This document shows, one piece after another, positions 28,359 to 37,359 of a DNA stretch of 64,000 nt. The DNA comes from Actimicrobium sp. CCC2.4 (GTDB taxonomy: Bacteria > Pseudomonadota > Gammaproteobacteria > Burkholderiales > Burkholderiaceae_D), in NCBI RefSeq assembly GCF_034347385.1, contig NZ_CP133777.1:806001-870000 (forward strand), in the 5' to 3' direction. The notes beneath the pieces are model-generated. The model was not told the origin of the DNA and did not search any database. It was given only the letters and a program-made list of their open reading frames with translations. The translations under genes and the position numbers were made by a program. Numbering within the stretch: the first letter of the stretch is position 1; each line of letters begins with the position of its first letter.

Positions 28359-29300
28359 ATGAAATTAGCAAAAATGGTGTTGGTTCTGATTGGTTCGGGT
28401 CTGATTGCCTCCGCGGCGCAAGCGCAAGAAACAGGAACACTGAAAAAAATCAAAGATAGCGGCCAGATCACGCTTGGCGTCCGTGATTCGTCGATTCCTT
28501 TTTCATATCTCGATGACAAGCAGTCGTATCAGGGTTATTCGATCGACATCTGCATGAAAATCGTTACGTCGATTCAAAAAGAACTCGGCTTGACATCGCT
28601 GAATGTAAAACTGAATCCGGTTACGTCGGCGACACGCATTCCATTGATGGCCAACGGTACGGTTGATCTCGAATGCGGGTCAACGACCAACAACCTCGAG
28701 CGTCAAAAGCAAGTCGCATTTGCACCGACCACTTTCGTTACCGCCAACCGCCTGCTGGCCAAAAAATCTGCCGGCATCAAGACGCTGGCCGACATGAAAG
28801 GCAAGGCGATTGTGTCGACATCGGGCACATCCAACCTGAAGCAGTTCGTCACGCTCAATGGCGAGCAGAACCTCGGCATGAACGTCATGACCGCCAAGGA
28901 TCACGCAGAAGCATTCCTGATGGTGGAAACGGGTCGTGCCGTGGCGTTCGGCATGGATGACATCCTGCTTGCCTCGCTGGCCGCCAGCTCGAAGTCGCCT
29001 GCCGACTACAGCATCACGACCGAAGCGCTGTCAACCGAGCCATACGGCATCATGCTGCGTCGCGAAGATCCTGCTTTCAAGAAGTCGGTCGATACTGCGG
29101 TCACGAACCTGTTCAAGTCGGGCGACATTAACCGCATTTATGCCAAGTGGTTCCAGTCACCAATCCCTCCTAAAGGTATCAACCTGAACATCCCGATGAG
29201 CGAGCAATTGAAGGCCGTGATTGCCAAGCCTACCGACTCAGGTGACCCTGCAGCGTACGCGTCCGTGCCAGAAGCACAAAAAGTATCAGCCAAGAAATAA
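28359..29300 (+). CDS. gltI: Glutamate/aspartate ABC transporter substrate-binding protein GltI
   Basis: Periplasmic receptor, 313 residues from the ATG at 28359, which has CAGGAGA upstream. Signal peptide to about residue 22 (AQA|QETG). The mature chain opens with the GltI-like TLKKIKDSGQITLGVRDSSI and has the VDLECGSTTNNLERQKQV segment with a conserved cysteine and STTNN found in glutamate/aspartate receptors. The in-frame stretch upstream to 28149 has no ribosome-binding site and precedes the signal peptide, so it was excluded. First gene of gltIJKL. Confidence 0.92.
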   Translation: MKLAKMVLVLIGSGLIASAAQAQETGTLKKIKDSGQITLGVRDSSIPFSYLDDKQSYQGYSIDICMKIVTSIQKELGLTSLNVKLNPVTSATRIPLMANGTVDLECGSTTNNLERQKQVAFAPTTFVTANRLLAKKSAGIKTLADMKGKAIVSTSGTSNLKQFVTLNGEQNLGMNVMTAKDHAEAFLMVETGRAVAFGMDDILLASLAASSKSPADYSITTEALSTEPYGIMLRREDPAFKKSVDTAVTNLFKSGDINRIYAKWFQSPIPPKGINLNIPMSEQLKAVIAKPTDSGDPAAYASVPEAQKVSAKK

Positions 29301-29327
29301 TCAGTTTTCGCAACACGATCGACAGTG

Positions 29328-29350
29328 CGGGGGGCGTAACGCCTCCCGCT
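29328..29350 (+). terminator. Hairpin after gltI, probably a partial terminator
   Basis: GCGGGGGGCG pairs with CGCCTCCCGC (10 bp, one G-U) around a TAA loop and is followed by TTTATTTTAT. Its position between receptor and permease genes suggests partial termination or mRNA end protection so that the receptor is made in excess. Confidence 0.65.
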
Positions 29351-29474
29351 TTATTTTATGGAATTTACATGCTTCACCGCATAATGCGGGTAGCGGATTT
29401 TTCACCTGACGAATACGTCCCCGGCATTGCCAGGGCGAGTACCGTACTCAAGACAACATAGCAAAGAGGCCACG

Positions 29475-30218
29475 ATGAATTACAACTGGAACTGGCAGAT
29501 ATTCTGGGCGCCGTCCCCGGATGGCGTGGGCACCTACATGGATACCCTGCTGTCCGGATTGGTCTGGACGCTGGCGACGGCACTGACCGCCTGGATCATG
29601 GCACTTGCCATTGGTGCCATCGTCGGCACGATACGCACGATGCCCAATCGCTGGGCGGTTCGCCTGGCCAACGCGTACGTCGAGTTGTTTCGCAATATTC
29701 CGCTGCTGGTACAGATGTTTCTCTGGTACTTCGTGATGCCGGAGCTGGTCCCGGCATCGACGGGTGCCTGGCTTAAGTCGATGCCGAATGCACCGTTCAT
29801 TACCGCCGTGATCTGCCTCGGATTTTTTACTTCATCGCGTGTGGCCGTGCAGGTTTCTGCTGGTATCCAGGCCTTGCCACGCGGACAAACTCTCGCCGGT
29901 ACCGCACTCGGACTGACGCTGCCGCAGACTTACCGCCATGTGCTGTTGCCGATGGCGTTCCGGATTGTTCTGCCGCCGCTGACCAGCGAATTTCTCAATA
30001 TCATCAAGAACAGTTCCGTCGCACTGACCATCGGCCTGATGGAATTGACTGCACGGGCACGGTCGATGTCCGAATTTTCGTTTCAGGTATTTGAGGCATT
30101 CACAGCGGTGACGATTATTTACATCGTAGTCAATATTATCGTTGTCAACCTGATGGGCTTACTTGAAAAGAAAGTCGCCGTACCCGGCTTCATTGTCGCC
30201 GGATCGGGAGGGCACTGA
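29475..30218 (+). CDS. gltJ: Glutamate/aspartate ABC transporter permease GltJ
   Basis: 247-residue HisMQ-type permease. The start MNYNWNWQIFW is the classic GltJ N-terminus, preceded by AGAGGCCACG. Transmembrane segments lie at about 30-55, 68-90, 105-125, 160-185 and 205-235. The EAA-like loop includes LAGTALGLTLPQTYRHVLLP. Pairs with GltK, whose gene begins 2 bp after its stop. Confidence 0.92.
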   Translation: MNYNWNWQIFWAPSPDGVGTYMDTLLSGLVWTLATALTAWIMALAIGAIVGTIRTMPNRWAVRLANAYVELFRNIPLLVQMFLWYFVMPELVPASTGAWLKSMPNAPFITAVICLGFFTSSRVAVQVSAGIQALPRGQTLAGTALGLTLPQTYRHVLLPMAFRIVLPPLTSEFLNIIKNSSVALTIGLMELTARARSMSEFSFQVFEAFTAVTIIYIVVNIIVVNLMGLLEKKVAVPGFIVAGSGGH

Positions 30219-30220
30219 CC

Positions 30221-30913
30221 ATGTTTGCGAATTTCGACTTTAACGTCATTGAGCGGTCCTGGGTTTATCTGTTCCAGACGGGAATGGTGTTCACCTTGAA
30301 GCTGACAGCGATGGCCATGGCCGGCGGGATCGTGCTGGGTACGCTGCTGGCGATGATGCGTTTGTCCAAGTACAAGGCACTCTCCTTGCCAGCCACCAGT
30401 TATGTCAACCTGATCCGCTCAATGCCGCTGATCCTGGTGATTTTCTGGTTCTACTTTCTGGTGCCTTACATCGGTGCCTGGCTCATCGGATCACCGACGC
30501 CAATTCAGGTCGGTGCTTTTTCATCGTCGCTGATTACCTTCATTTTGTTTGAAGCGGCCTACTACTGCGAAATCATGCGCGCTGGTATTCAGTCAATCCC
30601 GCGTGGTCAGGTGTCCGCCGGCCGCGCGCTGGGCATGAACTACTGGCAAACCATGAGTAATATCGTTTTGCCCCAAGCCTTTCGCAACATGATCCCGTTG
30701 TTGCTGACGCAGACTATCGTGCTGTTCCAGGATGTCTCGCTGGTGTACGTGTTGTCGATCACCGACTTTGTGGGTGCAGCCTCGAAAATCGCCCAACGCG
30801 ACGGACGCTTGATCGAAATGTACCTGTTCGTCGCAGTCGTGTACTTCGTGATGTGCTTCGGCTTGTCGCTGCTGGTCAAGCAGTTGCAGAAACGGGTTGC
30901 CATTATCCGGTGA
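30221..30913 (+). CDS. gltK: Glutamate/aspartate ABC transporter permease GltK
   Basis: 230-residue HisMQ-type permease. It starts with a short periplasmic-facing segment and has five hydrophobic helices. The motifs NLIRSMPLILVIFWFYFLVP and EAAYYCEIMRAGIQSIPRGQ are typical of GltK. The C-terminus VKQLQKRVAIIR is positively charged and cytoplasmic. Forms the channel with GltJ. Confidence 0.92.
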   Translation: MFANFDFNVIERSWVYLFQTGMVFTLKLTAMAMAGGIVLGTLLAMMRLSKYKALSLPATSYVNLIRSMPLILVIFWFYFLVPYIGAWLIGSPTPIQVGAFSSSLITFILFEAAYYCEIMRAGIQSIPRGQVSAGRALGMNYWQTMSNIVLPQAFRNMIPLLLTQTIVLFQDVSLVYVLSITDFVGAASKIAQRDGRLIEMYLFVAVVYFVMCFGLSLLVKQLQKRVAIIR

Positions 30914-30971
30914 CGTCCCTTCCACCCGGCATGCACGACGATTAAAAAATTAATGGAATCAGGAGAAATAC

Positions 30972-31697
30972 ATGATTGAACTCAAAGATGTCAGCAAGTG
31001 GTACGGCAAATTCCAGGTCCTCACCGATTGCACCACGAAGGTTGCCAAGGGCGATGTGGTGGTGGTGTGTGGCCCGTCGGGGTCCGGCAAGTCGACGCTG
31101 ATCAAGACCGTCAACGGCCTCGAGCCATTCCAGAAAGGCGAAATTTTCGTCGACGGAGTGTCAGTTGGTGATCCGAAAACTAACTTGTCGAAACTGCGCG
31201 CCCGCATCGGTATGGTGTTCCAGAACTTCGAGCTGTTCCCGCACCTGTCGATCCGCGAGAATCTGACGATCGGGCAGATCAAGGTATTGGGTCGTAGCGT
31301 CGAGGAGGCCACCGACAAGGGCTTGAAATACCTTGATCGGGTCGGTCTGATTGCACAACAGGACAAGTTTCCGGGGCAGTTATCCGGGGGGCAGCAACAG
31401 CGGGTAGCGATTGCCCGTGCGCTGTCGATGGATCCGATTGCGATGTTGTTCGATGAGCCGACCTCGGCACTGGATCCCGAGATGATCAACGAAGTGTTGG
31501 ACGTGATGGTCGGACTGGCCAACGAGGGCATGACAATGATGGTGGTAACGCACGAAATGGGTTTTGCCAAGAAAGTCGCCAATCGTGTCATTTTCATGGA
31601 CAGCGGCCTGATCGTCGAAGATTGCACCAAGGATGAATTTTTCACCACCCAGCGTTCCGACCGAGCGCGGGATTTCCTGGCGAAGATCATTCACTGA
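30972..31697 (+). CDS. gltL: Glutamate/aspartate ABC transporter ATP-binding protein GltL
   Basis: 241-residue ATPase. Walker A GPSGSGKS, signature LSGGQQQRVAIARAL, Walker B IAMLFDEPTSALDPE and H-loop VVTHEMGFAKKVA are all intact. The ATG has AGGAGA just upstream. Last gene of gltIJKL; a strong terminator follows at 31730. Confidence 0.94.
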   Translation: MIELKDVSKWYGKFQVLTDCTTKVAKGDVVVVCGPSGSGKSTLIKTVNGLEPFQKGEIFVDGVSVGDPKTNLSKLRARIGMVFQNFELFPHLSIRENLTIGQIKVLGRSVEEATDKGLKYLDRVGLIAQQDKFPGQLSGGQQQRVAIARALSMDPIAMLFDEPTSALDPEMINEVLDVMVGLANEGMTMMVVTHEMGFAKKVANRVIFMDSGLIVEDCTKDEFFTTQRSDRARDFLAKIIH

Positions 31698-31729
31698 CCG
31701 GTTCTCCGCGTTGTATTGAGCTGCACGAT

Positions 31730-31764
31730 AACCGCATCCGCCGCGCCGGGGATGCGGTTTTTTT
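31730..31764 (+). terminator. Rho-independent terminator of the glt operon
   Basis: AACCGCATCC pairs with GGATGCGGTT (10 bp) around a 10-nt loop, followed by a run of seven Ts. It lies between gltL and pyrC, so pyrC must have its own promoter; TAAAAT at 31768 is a possible -10. Confidence 0.85.
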
Positions 31765-31799
31765 CGGTAAAATGCGGGACGTCCTTCACGAGAGCCAGC

Positions 31800-32846
31800 A
31801 TGTCCCATTCCACGCCCCAAACAATCACCATTACCCGCCCCGATGACTGGCACCTGCACTTGCGCGACGGCGCGATGATGGCCAGCGTGCTGCCGCACAC
31901 GGCACGACAATTTGGCCGTGCCATCGTGATGCCCAATCTGAAGCCGCCAGTAACCCTGACCAGCCAGGCTGTGGCCTATCGCGAGCGCATCGTGGCCGCG
32001 TTGCCTGTCGGGATGACGTTCGAGCCGTTGATGACGCTCTACCTGACTGACAACACTGCGCCTGATGAAATCCGTCGCGCCGTGGAGAGTGGGATCGTCC
32101 ATGGCATCAAGCTTTATCCGGCCGGAGCCACCACCAATTCTGACGCCGGCGTGAGTGACCTGACCAAATGCTATAAAACGCTGGAAGTCATGCAGGAAGT
32201 CGGCTTGCCGCTGCTGCTGCACGGCGAAGTCACTGATCCGGCAATCGATCTTTTCGACCGCGAAGCCGTCTTCATCGATCGTGTGCTGATGCCGCTGCGC
32301 GCGGCCATGCCGGCGCTGAAGATTGTCTTTGAACACATCACCACCAGCGAAGCGGCAGCGTACGTGTCGGAGTCCGCCGGACCGATCGCGGCAACGATTA
32401 CCGCACATCATTTGCTGTACAACCGGAACGAGATTTTCAAGGGCGGGATCCGGCCACATTACTATTGCCTACCCGTGCTCAAGCGTGAGCAGCATCGATT
32501 GGCGCTGCTCAAGGCGGCGACGTCAGGCAATCCACGATTTTTTCTCGGAACCGATTCGGCACCACATCCGAAAGGCCTGAAAGAGCACGCCTGTGGTTGC
32601 GCCGGTTGCTACACCGCATTGCATGCGATGGAGTTGTACACGCAGGCATTTGACAGTGCGGGCGCACTCGATCAGCTGGAACAATTTGCCAGCTTCAACG
32701 GGCCGGACTTTTATCAGTTGCCTCGCAACGCCGGGACCATCACGCTGCAGCGCAAGGCATGGTCGATGCCCGATGAACTGGCGGTTGGTAATACCACCGT
32801 GGTGCCCCTGAATGCCGGAGAGAGTCTGCCCTGGAAGATGGAATGA
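31800..32846 (+). CDS. pyrC: Dihydroorotase PyrC
   Basis: Third step of pyrimidine synthesis: cyclization of N-carbamoyl-L-aspartate to dihydroorotate. 348 residues, the length of the class II (E. coli-type) enzyme. The zinc motif [13 protein letters not shown] is near residue 15, the carbamylated lysine in [16 protein letters not shown], and further metal histidines in LLLHGEVTD and FEHITT. The catalytic aspartate is in FLGTDSAPH. The start at 31800 was chosen by alignment to the family N-terminus; the longer frame overlaps the terminator. It overlaps the DUF3025 gene by four bases. Confidence 0.95.
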   Translation: MSHSTPQTITITRPDDWHLHLRDGAMMASVLPHTARQFGRAIVMPNLKPPVTLTSQAVAYRERIVAALPVGMTFEPLMTLYLTDNTAPDEIRRAVESGIVHGIKLYPAGATTNSDAGVSDLTKCYKTLEVMQEVGLPLLLHGEVTDPAIDLFDREAVFIDRVLMPLRAAMPALKIVFEHITTSEAAAYVSESAGPIAATITAHHLLYNRNEIFKGGIRPHYYCLPVLKREQHRLALLKAATSGNPRFFLGTDSAPHPKGLKEHACGCAGCYTALHAMELYTQAFDSAGALDQLEQFASFNGPDFYQLPRNAGTITLQRKAWSMPDELAVGNTTVVPLNAGESLPWKME

Positions 32847-33664
32847 CCACTGGTGCCGGGGCACTTGATTTCAGGTCTGGTATCGACTGGAATCAACCCT
32901 GGCTGGCACCTCTGCGCGCTCGTGGAGAGCCCCTTTGCCTGCCGCTTGCAAACTGGCGCTGCGCTATTGACGAGCTTGCGCAGGACAGCGGCATGCGCAA
33001 TCACATGGGCTTGCCAATTCGTTTTGTGCCGCAGTCCGATCTCCCGCCAGGCCTAGGCTACGAGGCCTTCATTGGTGCCACCGGACAGGTACCTACCCGC
33101 AATAATCTGCACGATTTTTTCAATGCGCAAGTCTGGCTGGCTTTTCCACGGATTAAGTCAAAACTCAATGCGTTGCAGGCGGCTGACATCACGCGCCAGG
33201 AAGTCGAATCCGGTGGAGTCACCGCTGCGCATCGCGGTCAATTGCGCGACGCGCTGACAATCTTTGATGAAAGCTCTGCGCTGCTGGTGTCGAGTAACCC
33301 GAGCCTGTTTGCCGCACTGCGTGTACATGACTGGCGCTCGGTCTTTATTGACAGACGCAATGACTTTGGACGTACTTGCGAGGTCTATTTGTTCGGCCAT
33401 GCGCTGATGGAAAAACTGGTTGCTCCTTACAAGGGAATCACTGCACATGCCTGGCTGGTCGAAGTAGATGGGGATTATTTTGACCGTCCGGAAGCCGCCC
33501 GCATGGCGCATGTCGATGGCGTGATTGCCGGTCAGCTCACCGCAGCCTTGCGAAATCGCGATTACGCGCCGTTACCGTTAATGGGTATCCCCGGCTGGTC
33601 GGCGGCACAAGATGCGGACTTCTATGCCGATTCGTCGGTATTCAGGCCCGGCCGGATCCGGTGA
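32843..33664 (+). CDS. DUF3025 family protein
   Basis: 273-residue protein of unknown function. DUF3025 features are [35 protein letters not shown] (split across 70-105) and [21 protein letters not shown]. The [12 protein letters not shown] stretch with its aromatic residues is the family hallmark. It is translationally coupled to pyrC (ATGA overlap), and this adjacency may be only transcriptional. No membrane segment or signal peptide is seen. A bidirectional terminator follows. Confidence 0.85.
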   Translation: MTTGAGALDFRSGIDWNQPWLAPLRARGEPLCLPLANWRCAIDELAQDSGMRNHMGLPIRFVPQSDLPPGLGYEAFIGATGQVPTRNNLHDFFNAQVWLAFPRIKSKLNALQAADITRQEVESGGVTAAHRGQLRDALTIFDESSALLVSSNPSLFAALRVHDWRSVFIDRRNDFGRTCEVYLFGHALMEKLVAPYKGITAHAWLVEVDGDYFDRPEAARMAHVDGVIAGQLTAALRNRDYAPLPLMGIPGWSAAQDADFYADSSVFRPGRIR

Positions 33665-33683
33665 CAAGTTATTTGTGGACATG

Positions 33684-33709
33684 AAAAAAGCACCCGAAGG
33701 TGCTTTTTT
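33684..33709. terminator. Bidirectional terminator between DUF3025 and porin genes
   Basis: AAAAAAGCACC pairs with GGTGCTTTTTT around a CGAA tetraloop. Both strands give a stem followed by Us, serving the two convergent genes. Confidence 0.9.
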
Positions 33710-33748
33710 TTGCTGAAGTCCATTGGCCACTGTTGTGACCAAGGGGAA

Positions 33749-34897
33749 TCAGAATGTGTGGCGAACGCCGACTGCGTAGCCTTTGTCACCCGAACCTGCG
33801 GTGATGTCACCAGCGTTGCCGACGGTGTATGCCGCGCCGTTGTCGTTCTTGATATGTGAGAACTGGGCGTACAAAGCAGTCCGCTTGGACACGTTGTACT
33901 CATAGCCGATTGCCATTTGCTTGGCATCTTGCGCCGATGCGGTTTTGTCTTTGCGGTCGATGTACGACAGTTGGACATTGCTGACGCCAAACGGGATCGT
34001 CGCGCCGAGCAAGAAGTCACGTGTGTCGGCGCTTGCAGGTGGAACGAAAGTCCGGTTGTACGGCATGCCGGCAGCAGCATTGAAACCAACCAGAACCGAG
34101 CCAGGCGTTGCGCTGGTGAAGCTTGGTCCCTTGACGGTCGCGTACAGCGCCGACAGCTTGACCACGTCGAAGTTGTAGGAGGCGGCAATGATGGCGTTCT
34201 TGGTTACTGCAGCTGATTGGGCAGCAACATAAGCCGCTGGTAACGCGGATGCTGGTGCGGCATTTTGGCGCTGCATTGCTGCACGTATCATCAGGGGGCC
34301 ATTGGCATACTGGACGGCTCCGTTGATTACGCGACCCAGTTTGGTGTCACCCGCGACTTCACCGAATCCGTACAGCAGTTCACCGCTGAAACCCGAAAAC
34401 GATGGGCTGACGTACAGAATGCTGTTGTTGCTGCGGCCGTTCGAGCCTGTAAATGCCACCAGGTTACCGGAGTTACCTTCGCCGCCTGCGCCGAATGGAT
34501 CAACTGCAGCAACTGTTTTAAAGTAAGGATTGTATTGGCGACCCATGGTCAGCGTACCGTTATTGCTTTTCAAGCCGACAAAGTTCTGGCGGGCGAAAAC
34601 GGTACCGGCTGGATTCGCGGTCGATGCGCCTTGAGCATTGCCGCCGGTATCGATGGTGATGCCAGTCTCGAGCAAGAACACGGCAGCAACGCCGCCGCCC
34701 AAATCTTCAACGCCGCGGAAACCGAGGCGTGAGCCGGCGGTGACGCCGCTCGTCAGTTTGGTAACTGAACCCGATGGATTGCCGCTTTCGTGTACTACGC
34801 CAGCGTCCATGATGCCGTACATCGTGACTGAACTTTGTGCTGTAGCTGAACCAGCGATGGCGCTCAGGACTGCAAGTGCGAGTAGTGATTTTTTCAT
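33749..34897 (-). CDS. Outer-membrane trimeric porin (Burkholderia/Neisseria type)
   Basis: 382-residue general porin. Signal peptide MKKSLLALAVLSAIAGSATA, then the SSVTMYGIMDAGV opening of betaproteobacterial porins. The GVEDLGGGVAAVFLLETG and FARQNFVGLKSNNGTLTMGR motifs form early strands and the constriction-loop start. The chain ends in GVRHTF, with the C-terminal phenylalanine recognised by the BAM complex. GGAGATT precedes the ATG. Forms a 16-stranded, weakly selective channel for small solutes. Confidence 0.95.
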   Translation of the reverse strand: MKKSLLALAVLSAIAGSATAQSSVTMYGIMDAGVVHESGNPSGSVTKLTSGVTAGSRLGFRGVEDLGGGVAAVFLLETGITIDTGGNAQGASTANPAGTVFARQNFVGLKSNNGTLTMGRQYNPYFKTVAAVDPFGAGGEGNSGNLVAFTGSNGRSNNSILYVSPSFSGFSGELLYGFGEVAGDTKLGRVINGAVQYANGPLMIRAAMQRQNAAPASALPAAYVAAQSAAVTKNAIIAASYNFDVVKLSALYATVKGPSFTSATPGSVLVGFNAAAGMPYNRTFVPPASADTRDFLLGATIPFGVSNVQLSYIDRKDKTASAQDAKQMAIGYEYNVSKRTALYAQFSHIKNDNGAAYTVGNAGDITAGSGDKGYAVGVRHTF

Positions 34898-35126
34898 TGA
34901 TAATCTCCAGGAGTTTTTAGAAAAAACATTATTGTTTTAAATTCAACGGCTCAACGGCATCGCAATTCAGCTTTGCCGTTTCTCTTCGGCGAGACGAGAA
35001 GCTGGGAAGCATTTCAACAAATATCAGCCACCAGAGCAAAGAAAAGTTGGTGTGCAAGGCAATAAGTCAGCATTGATGTTGCGGACTCACAACACGGTAT
35101 TTTTATATTGGCAAATGGGGGAAATC

Positions 35127-35756
35127 ATGAGTGGTCGTACGGATAACTGGATTGCCGGTTTTGATAAGGCATTGCGCATCATTGCCGGAGTGGCTGTCGC
35201 AGCGCGGGCAAGTCCCGCAGTGACGATTGAAGAGGCGGTGATGAGTGATCAGGACAGGCGGCACAGTGCTGGTCTGATGCGCGTCAACCATGTTGGCGAG
35301 GTGTGTGCGCAAGCGTTGTATCAGTCTCAAGGACAGTTTGCCCGCAGTGCTGACCTGACCCGGCAATTTGCTCTCGCGGCGCGCGAGGAAGAAGACCATC
35401 TTGCGTGGACTGCCGAGCGTATTGCCCAGTTGGGTTCGCGCACCAGCGTTCTCAATCCGATTTGGTTTGCAGGATCGTACTTGCTCGGGATTGCTGCTGC
35501 GCGGGCCGGAGATGCACGAAGCCTCGGATTCGTGGTCGAGACCGAACGCCAGGTTGAAGCACATCTGACGCATCATCTCGACACGCTCCCTGCGACCGAC
35601 ACTATGTCGCGTGCCATCGTGCTGCAAATGCGCGACGATGAAATCGCTCACGGCGCTGCTGCTCAGGAGTTGGGTGCGAGCGAGTTGCCTAAACCCGCGC
35701 GCCTCCTGATGGGTGTCATCAGCAAAGTCATGACGCGTACCGCCTATTACTTATAG
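35127..35756 (+). CDS. coq7: 3-demethoxyubiquinol 3-hydroxylase Coq7
   Basis: Di-iron monooxygenase of the Coq7 family that performs the last ring hydroxylation in ubiquinone synthesis; it replaces UbiF in many betaproteobacteria. 209 residues from the ATG at 35127 (GGGGGA upstream). Di-iron ligands are in MRVNHVGEVCAQ, REEEDHLAW, ETERQVEAHL and DDEIAHGAAA, each an ExxH-type pattern. Its other ubiquinone partners (ubiE, ubiJ, ubiB) are at 56690-60640. It ends three bases from the convergent OsmC gene. Confidence 0.95.
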   Translation: MSGRTDNWIAGFDKALRIIAGVAVAARASPAVTIEEAVMSDQDRRHSAGLMRVNHVGEVCAQALYQSQGQFARSADLTRQFALAAREEEDHLAWTAERIAQLGSRTSVLNPIWFAGSYLLGIAAARAGDARSLGFVVETERQVEAHLTHHLDTLPATDTMSRAIVLQMRDDEIAHGAAAQELGASELPKPARLLMGVISKVMTRTAYYL

Positions 35757-35759
35757 GTT

Positions 35760-36185
35760 TCAGGCCTGTTCGAGAATTTCGATGCTATGCGTGATGACGG
35801 CTGATTTTTCAAGCATGATCGATGCGGAACAGTATTTGTCGTGTGACAGTTTGATGGCGCGCTCGACCAGATTGGGTTTCAGGTCAATCCCGGTGACGAT
35901 GAAATGGAAATGGATTTTGGTAAAAACCTTCGGGTCTTTTTCTGCGCGCTCCGAGGTCAGTTTGACTTCGCAATTGCGGATTTCCTGCCCGCTTTTGCGC
36001 AAAATAAGGACGACGTCGTAGGCGGTACAGCCGCCGGTGCCGAGTAGCACGATCTCCATTGGACGCGGTGCCAGATTCCGGCCGCCCCCGTCGGGCGCGC
36101 CGTCCATGGCAACCACGTGGCCAGAGCCGGTTTCTGCAAGAAAAGTCATTCCGGACAAGCCGGTCCAGCGTACGGTGCATTCCAT
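35760..36185 (-). CDS. OsmC family protein (YhfA-like)
   Basis: 141-residue OsmC/Ohr-fold protein. GGGRNLAPRPMEIVLLGTGGC followed by TAYDVVLILRKSGQ contains the single cysteine of the YhfA subgroup (GGCTAYD). True Ohr/OsmC peroxidases have a second cysteine; only one is clear here, so peroxidase activity is doubtful. The start at 36185 has GGAGA nine bases upstream; a longer start at 36200 is possible. Divergent from rplM. Confidence 0.87.
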   Translation of the reverse strand: MECTVRWTGLSGMTFLAETGSGHVVAMDGAPDGGGRNLAPRPMEIVLLGTGGCTAYDVVLILRKSGQEIRNCEVKLTSERAEKDPKVFTKIHFHFIVTGIDLKPNLVERAIKLSHDKYCSASIMLEKSAVITHSIEILEQA

Positions 36186-36236
36186 GTGCGAGTTCTCCAT
36201 TGATTCGGTAAGAAGGTTCATTAACGGACGTAGTTT

Positions 36237-36255
36237 AACGACTGGTGCAGTCGTT
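36237..36255. promoter_or_regulatory. Palindrome between the OsmC gene and rplM
   Basis: AACGACTG-GTG-CAGTCGTT has perfect 8-bp arms. It lies 24 bp upstream of the rplM -35 element and 51 bp before the OsmC start, so it could be a regulator site for either gene. Confidence 0.45.
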
Positions 36256-36278
36256 GTCTCTGGTCACTGCGTTTTAAA

Positions 36279-36308
36279 TTGACCCGAAGCCCGCACTACG
36301 GGTACACT
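36279..36308 (+). promoter_or_regulatory. Predicted sigma-70 promoter of rplM-rpsI
   Basis: TTGACC, 18-bp spacer, TACACT. Both hexamers are close to consensus. Transcription would start near 36315, leaving a leader of about 100 nt. Confidence 0.65.
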
Positions 36309-36415
36309 CTCGCGTTCTTCTGTACGCTCAGGAAGAGATAACAAGGCAGAGTCTGCGCAAATCAGCGCGTGGAACCACCTATCTTTGAGCGAATCAATCT
36401 AGTTAGGAAGTCATC

Positions 36416-36844
36416 ATGAAAACTTTTTCCGCTAAAGGCCATGAGGTCAAGCGTGAATGGTTTGTGATTGACGCGACGGACAAAATCCTCGGACGTGTTG
36501 CCAGCGAAGTGGCACTCCGATTGCGCGGCAAACATAAACCCGAATTCACCCCGCACGTTGATACGGGTGATTTCATTATCGTCATCAATGCAGGCAAGTT
36601 GCGTGTTACCGGTAGCAAGGCTACCGAGCGTACGTACTATCGCCACAGTGGTTATCCAGGCGGTATCTACGAGACCAACTTCCTGAAGATGCAACAGCGT
36701 TTTCCAGGTCGCGCGCTTGAAAAAGCGGTCAAAGGCATGCTGCCTAAAGGCCCGTTGGGCTACGCGATGATCACGAAGCTCAAGGTCTATGCAGAGGCAA
36801 CACATCCGCATTCCGCGCAGCAACCCAAAGTACTTGAACTCTAA
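36416..36844 (+). CDS. rplM: 50S ribosomal protein L13
   Basis: 142-residue primary 23S rRNA-binding protein, standard length. Begins [15 protein letters not shown] and contains [20 protein letters not shown] and the [12 protein letters not shown] motif typical of bacterial L13. TTAGGAAG precedes the ATG. Nine bases separate it from rpsI, the usual partner. Confidence 0.98.
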   Translation: MKTFSAKGHEVKREWFVIDATDKILGRVASEVALRLRGKHKPEFTPHVDTGDFIIVINAGKLRVTGSKATERTYYRHSGYPGGIYETNFLKMQQRFPGRALEKAVKGMLPKGPLGYAMITKLKVYAEATHPHSAQQPKVLEL

Positions 36845-36853
36845 GGAACTGAC

Positions 36854-37246
36854 ATGATCGGTATCTACAACTACGGGACCGGCCGTCGCAAGAGTGCAGT
36901 CGCTCGCGTCTTCATCAAAACCGGCAGCGGTCAGATCGTCGTCAACGGCAAGCCAGCGAATGAATATTTCTCGCGCGAAACCGGTCTGATGGTGATTCGC
37001 CAGCCACTCGAACTGACCAACAACGTCACCACCTTTGACATCATGATTAACGTCAACGGCGGCGGCGAATCCGGCCAAGCTGGTGCAGTTCGTCACGGTA
37101 TCACTCGCGCATTGATCGACTACGATGCCACCCTGAAGCCAGAGCTGGCCAAGGCTGGTTTTGTTACTCGCGATGCACGTGAAGTCGAGCGTAAAAAAGT
37201 CGGCCTGCGTAAAGCACGTCGCGCAAAGCAGTTCTCGAAGCGTTAA
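36854..37246 (+). CDS. rpsI: 30S ribosomal protein S9
   Basis: 130 residues. Ends in the basic tail [10 protein letters not shown] whose terminal lysine-arginine reaches the ribosomal P site. [15 protein letters not shown] near the N-terminus and [19 protein letters not shown] in the middle are family hallmarks. GGAACTGAC precedes the ATG. Followed by a strong terminator. Confidence 0.98.
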   Translation: MIGIYNYGTGRRKSAVARVFIKTGSGQIVVNGKPANEYFSRETGLMVIRQPLELTNNVTTFDIMINVNGGGESGQAGAVRHGITRALIDYDATLKPELAKAGFVTRDAREVERKKVGLRKARRAKQFSKR

Positions 37247-37267
37247 TCGCGTCTTCAGTATTGCCAG

Positions 37268-37297
37268 AACCGCCGGATTCGTCTGGCGGTTTTTTTT
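37268..37297 (+). terminator. Rho-independent terminator of rplM-rpsI
   Basis: AACCGCCGGA pairs with TCTGGCGGTT (10 bp, one G-U) capped by a TTCG tetraloop and followed by eight Ts. Confidence 0.92.
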
Positions 37298-37359
37298 CGC
37301 CTGTGCCGGGCGTATTTCGGCTGCTGTTAGAATTCGGCATAACCAGTAAGGGGAAAGAA

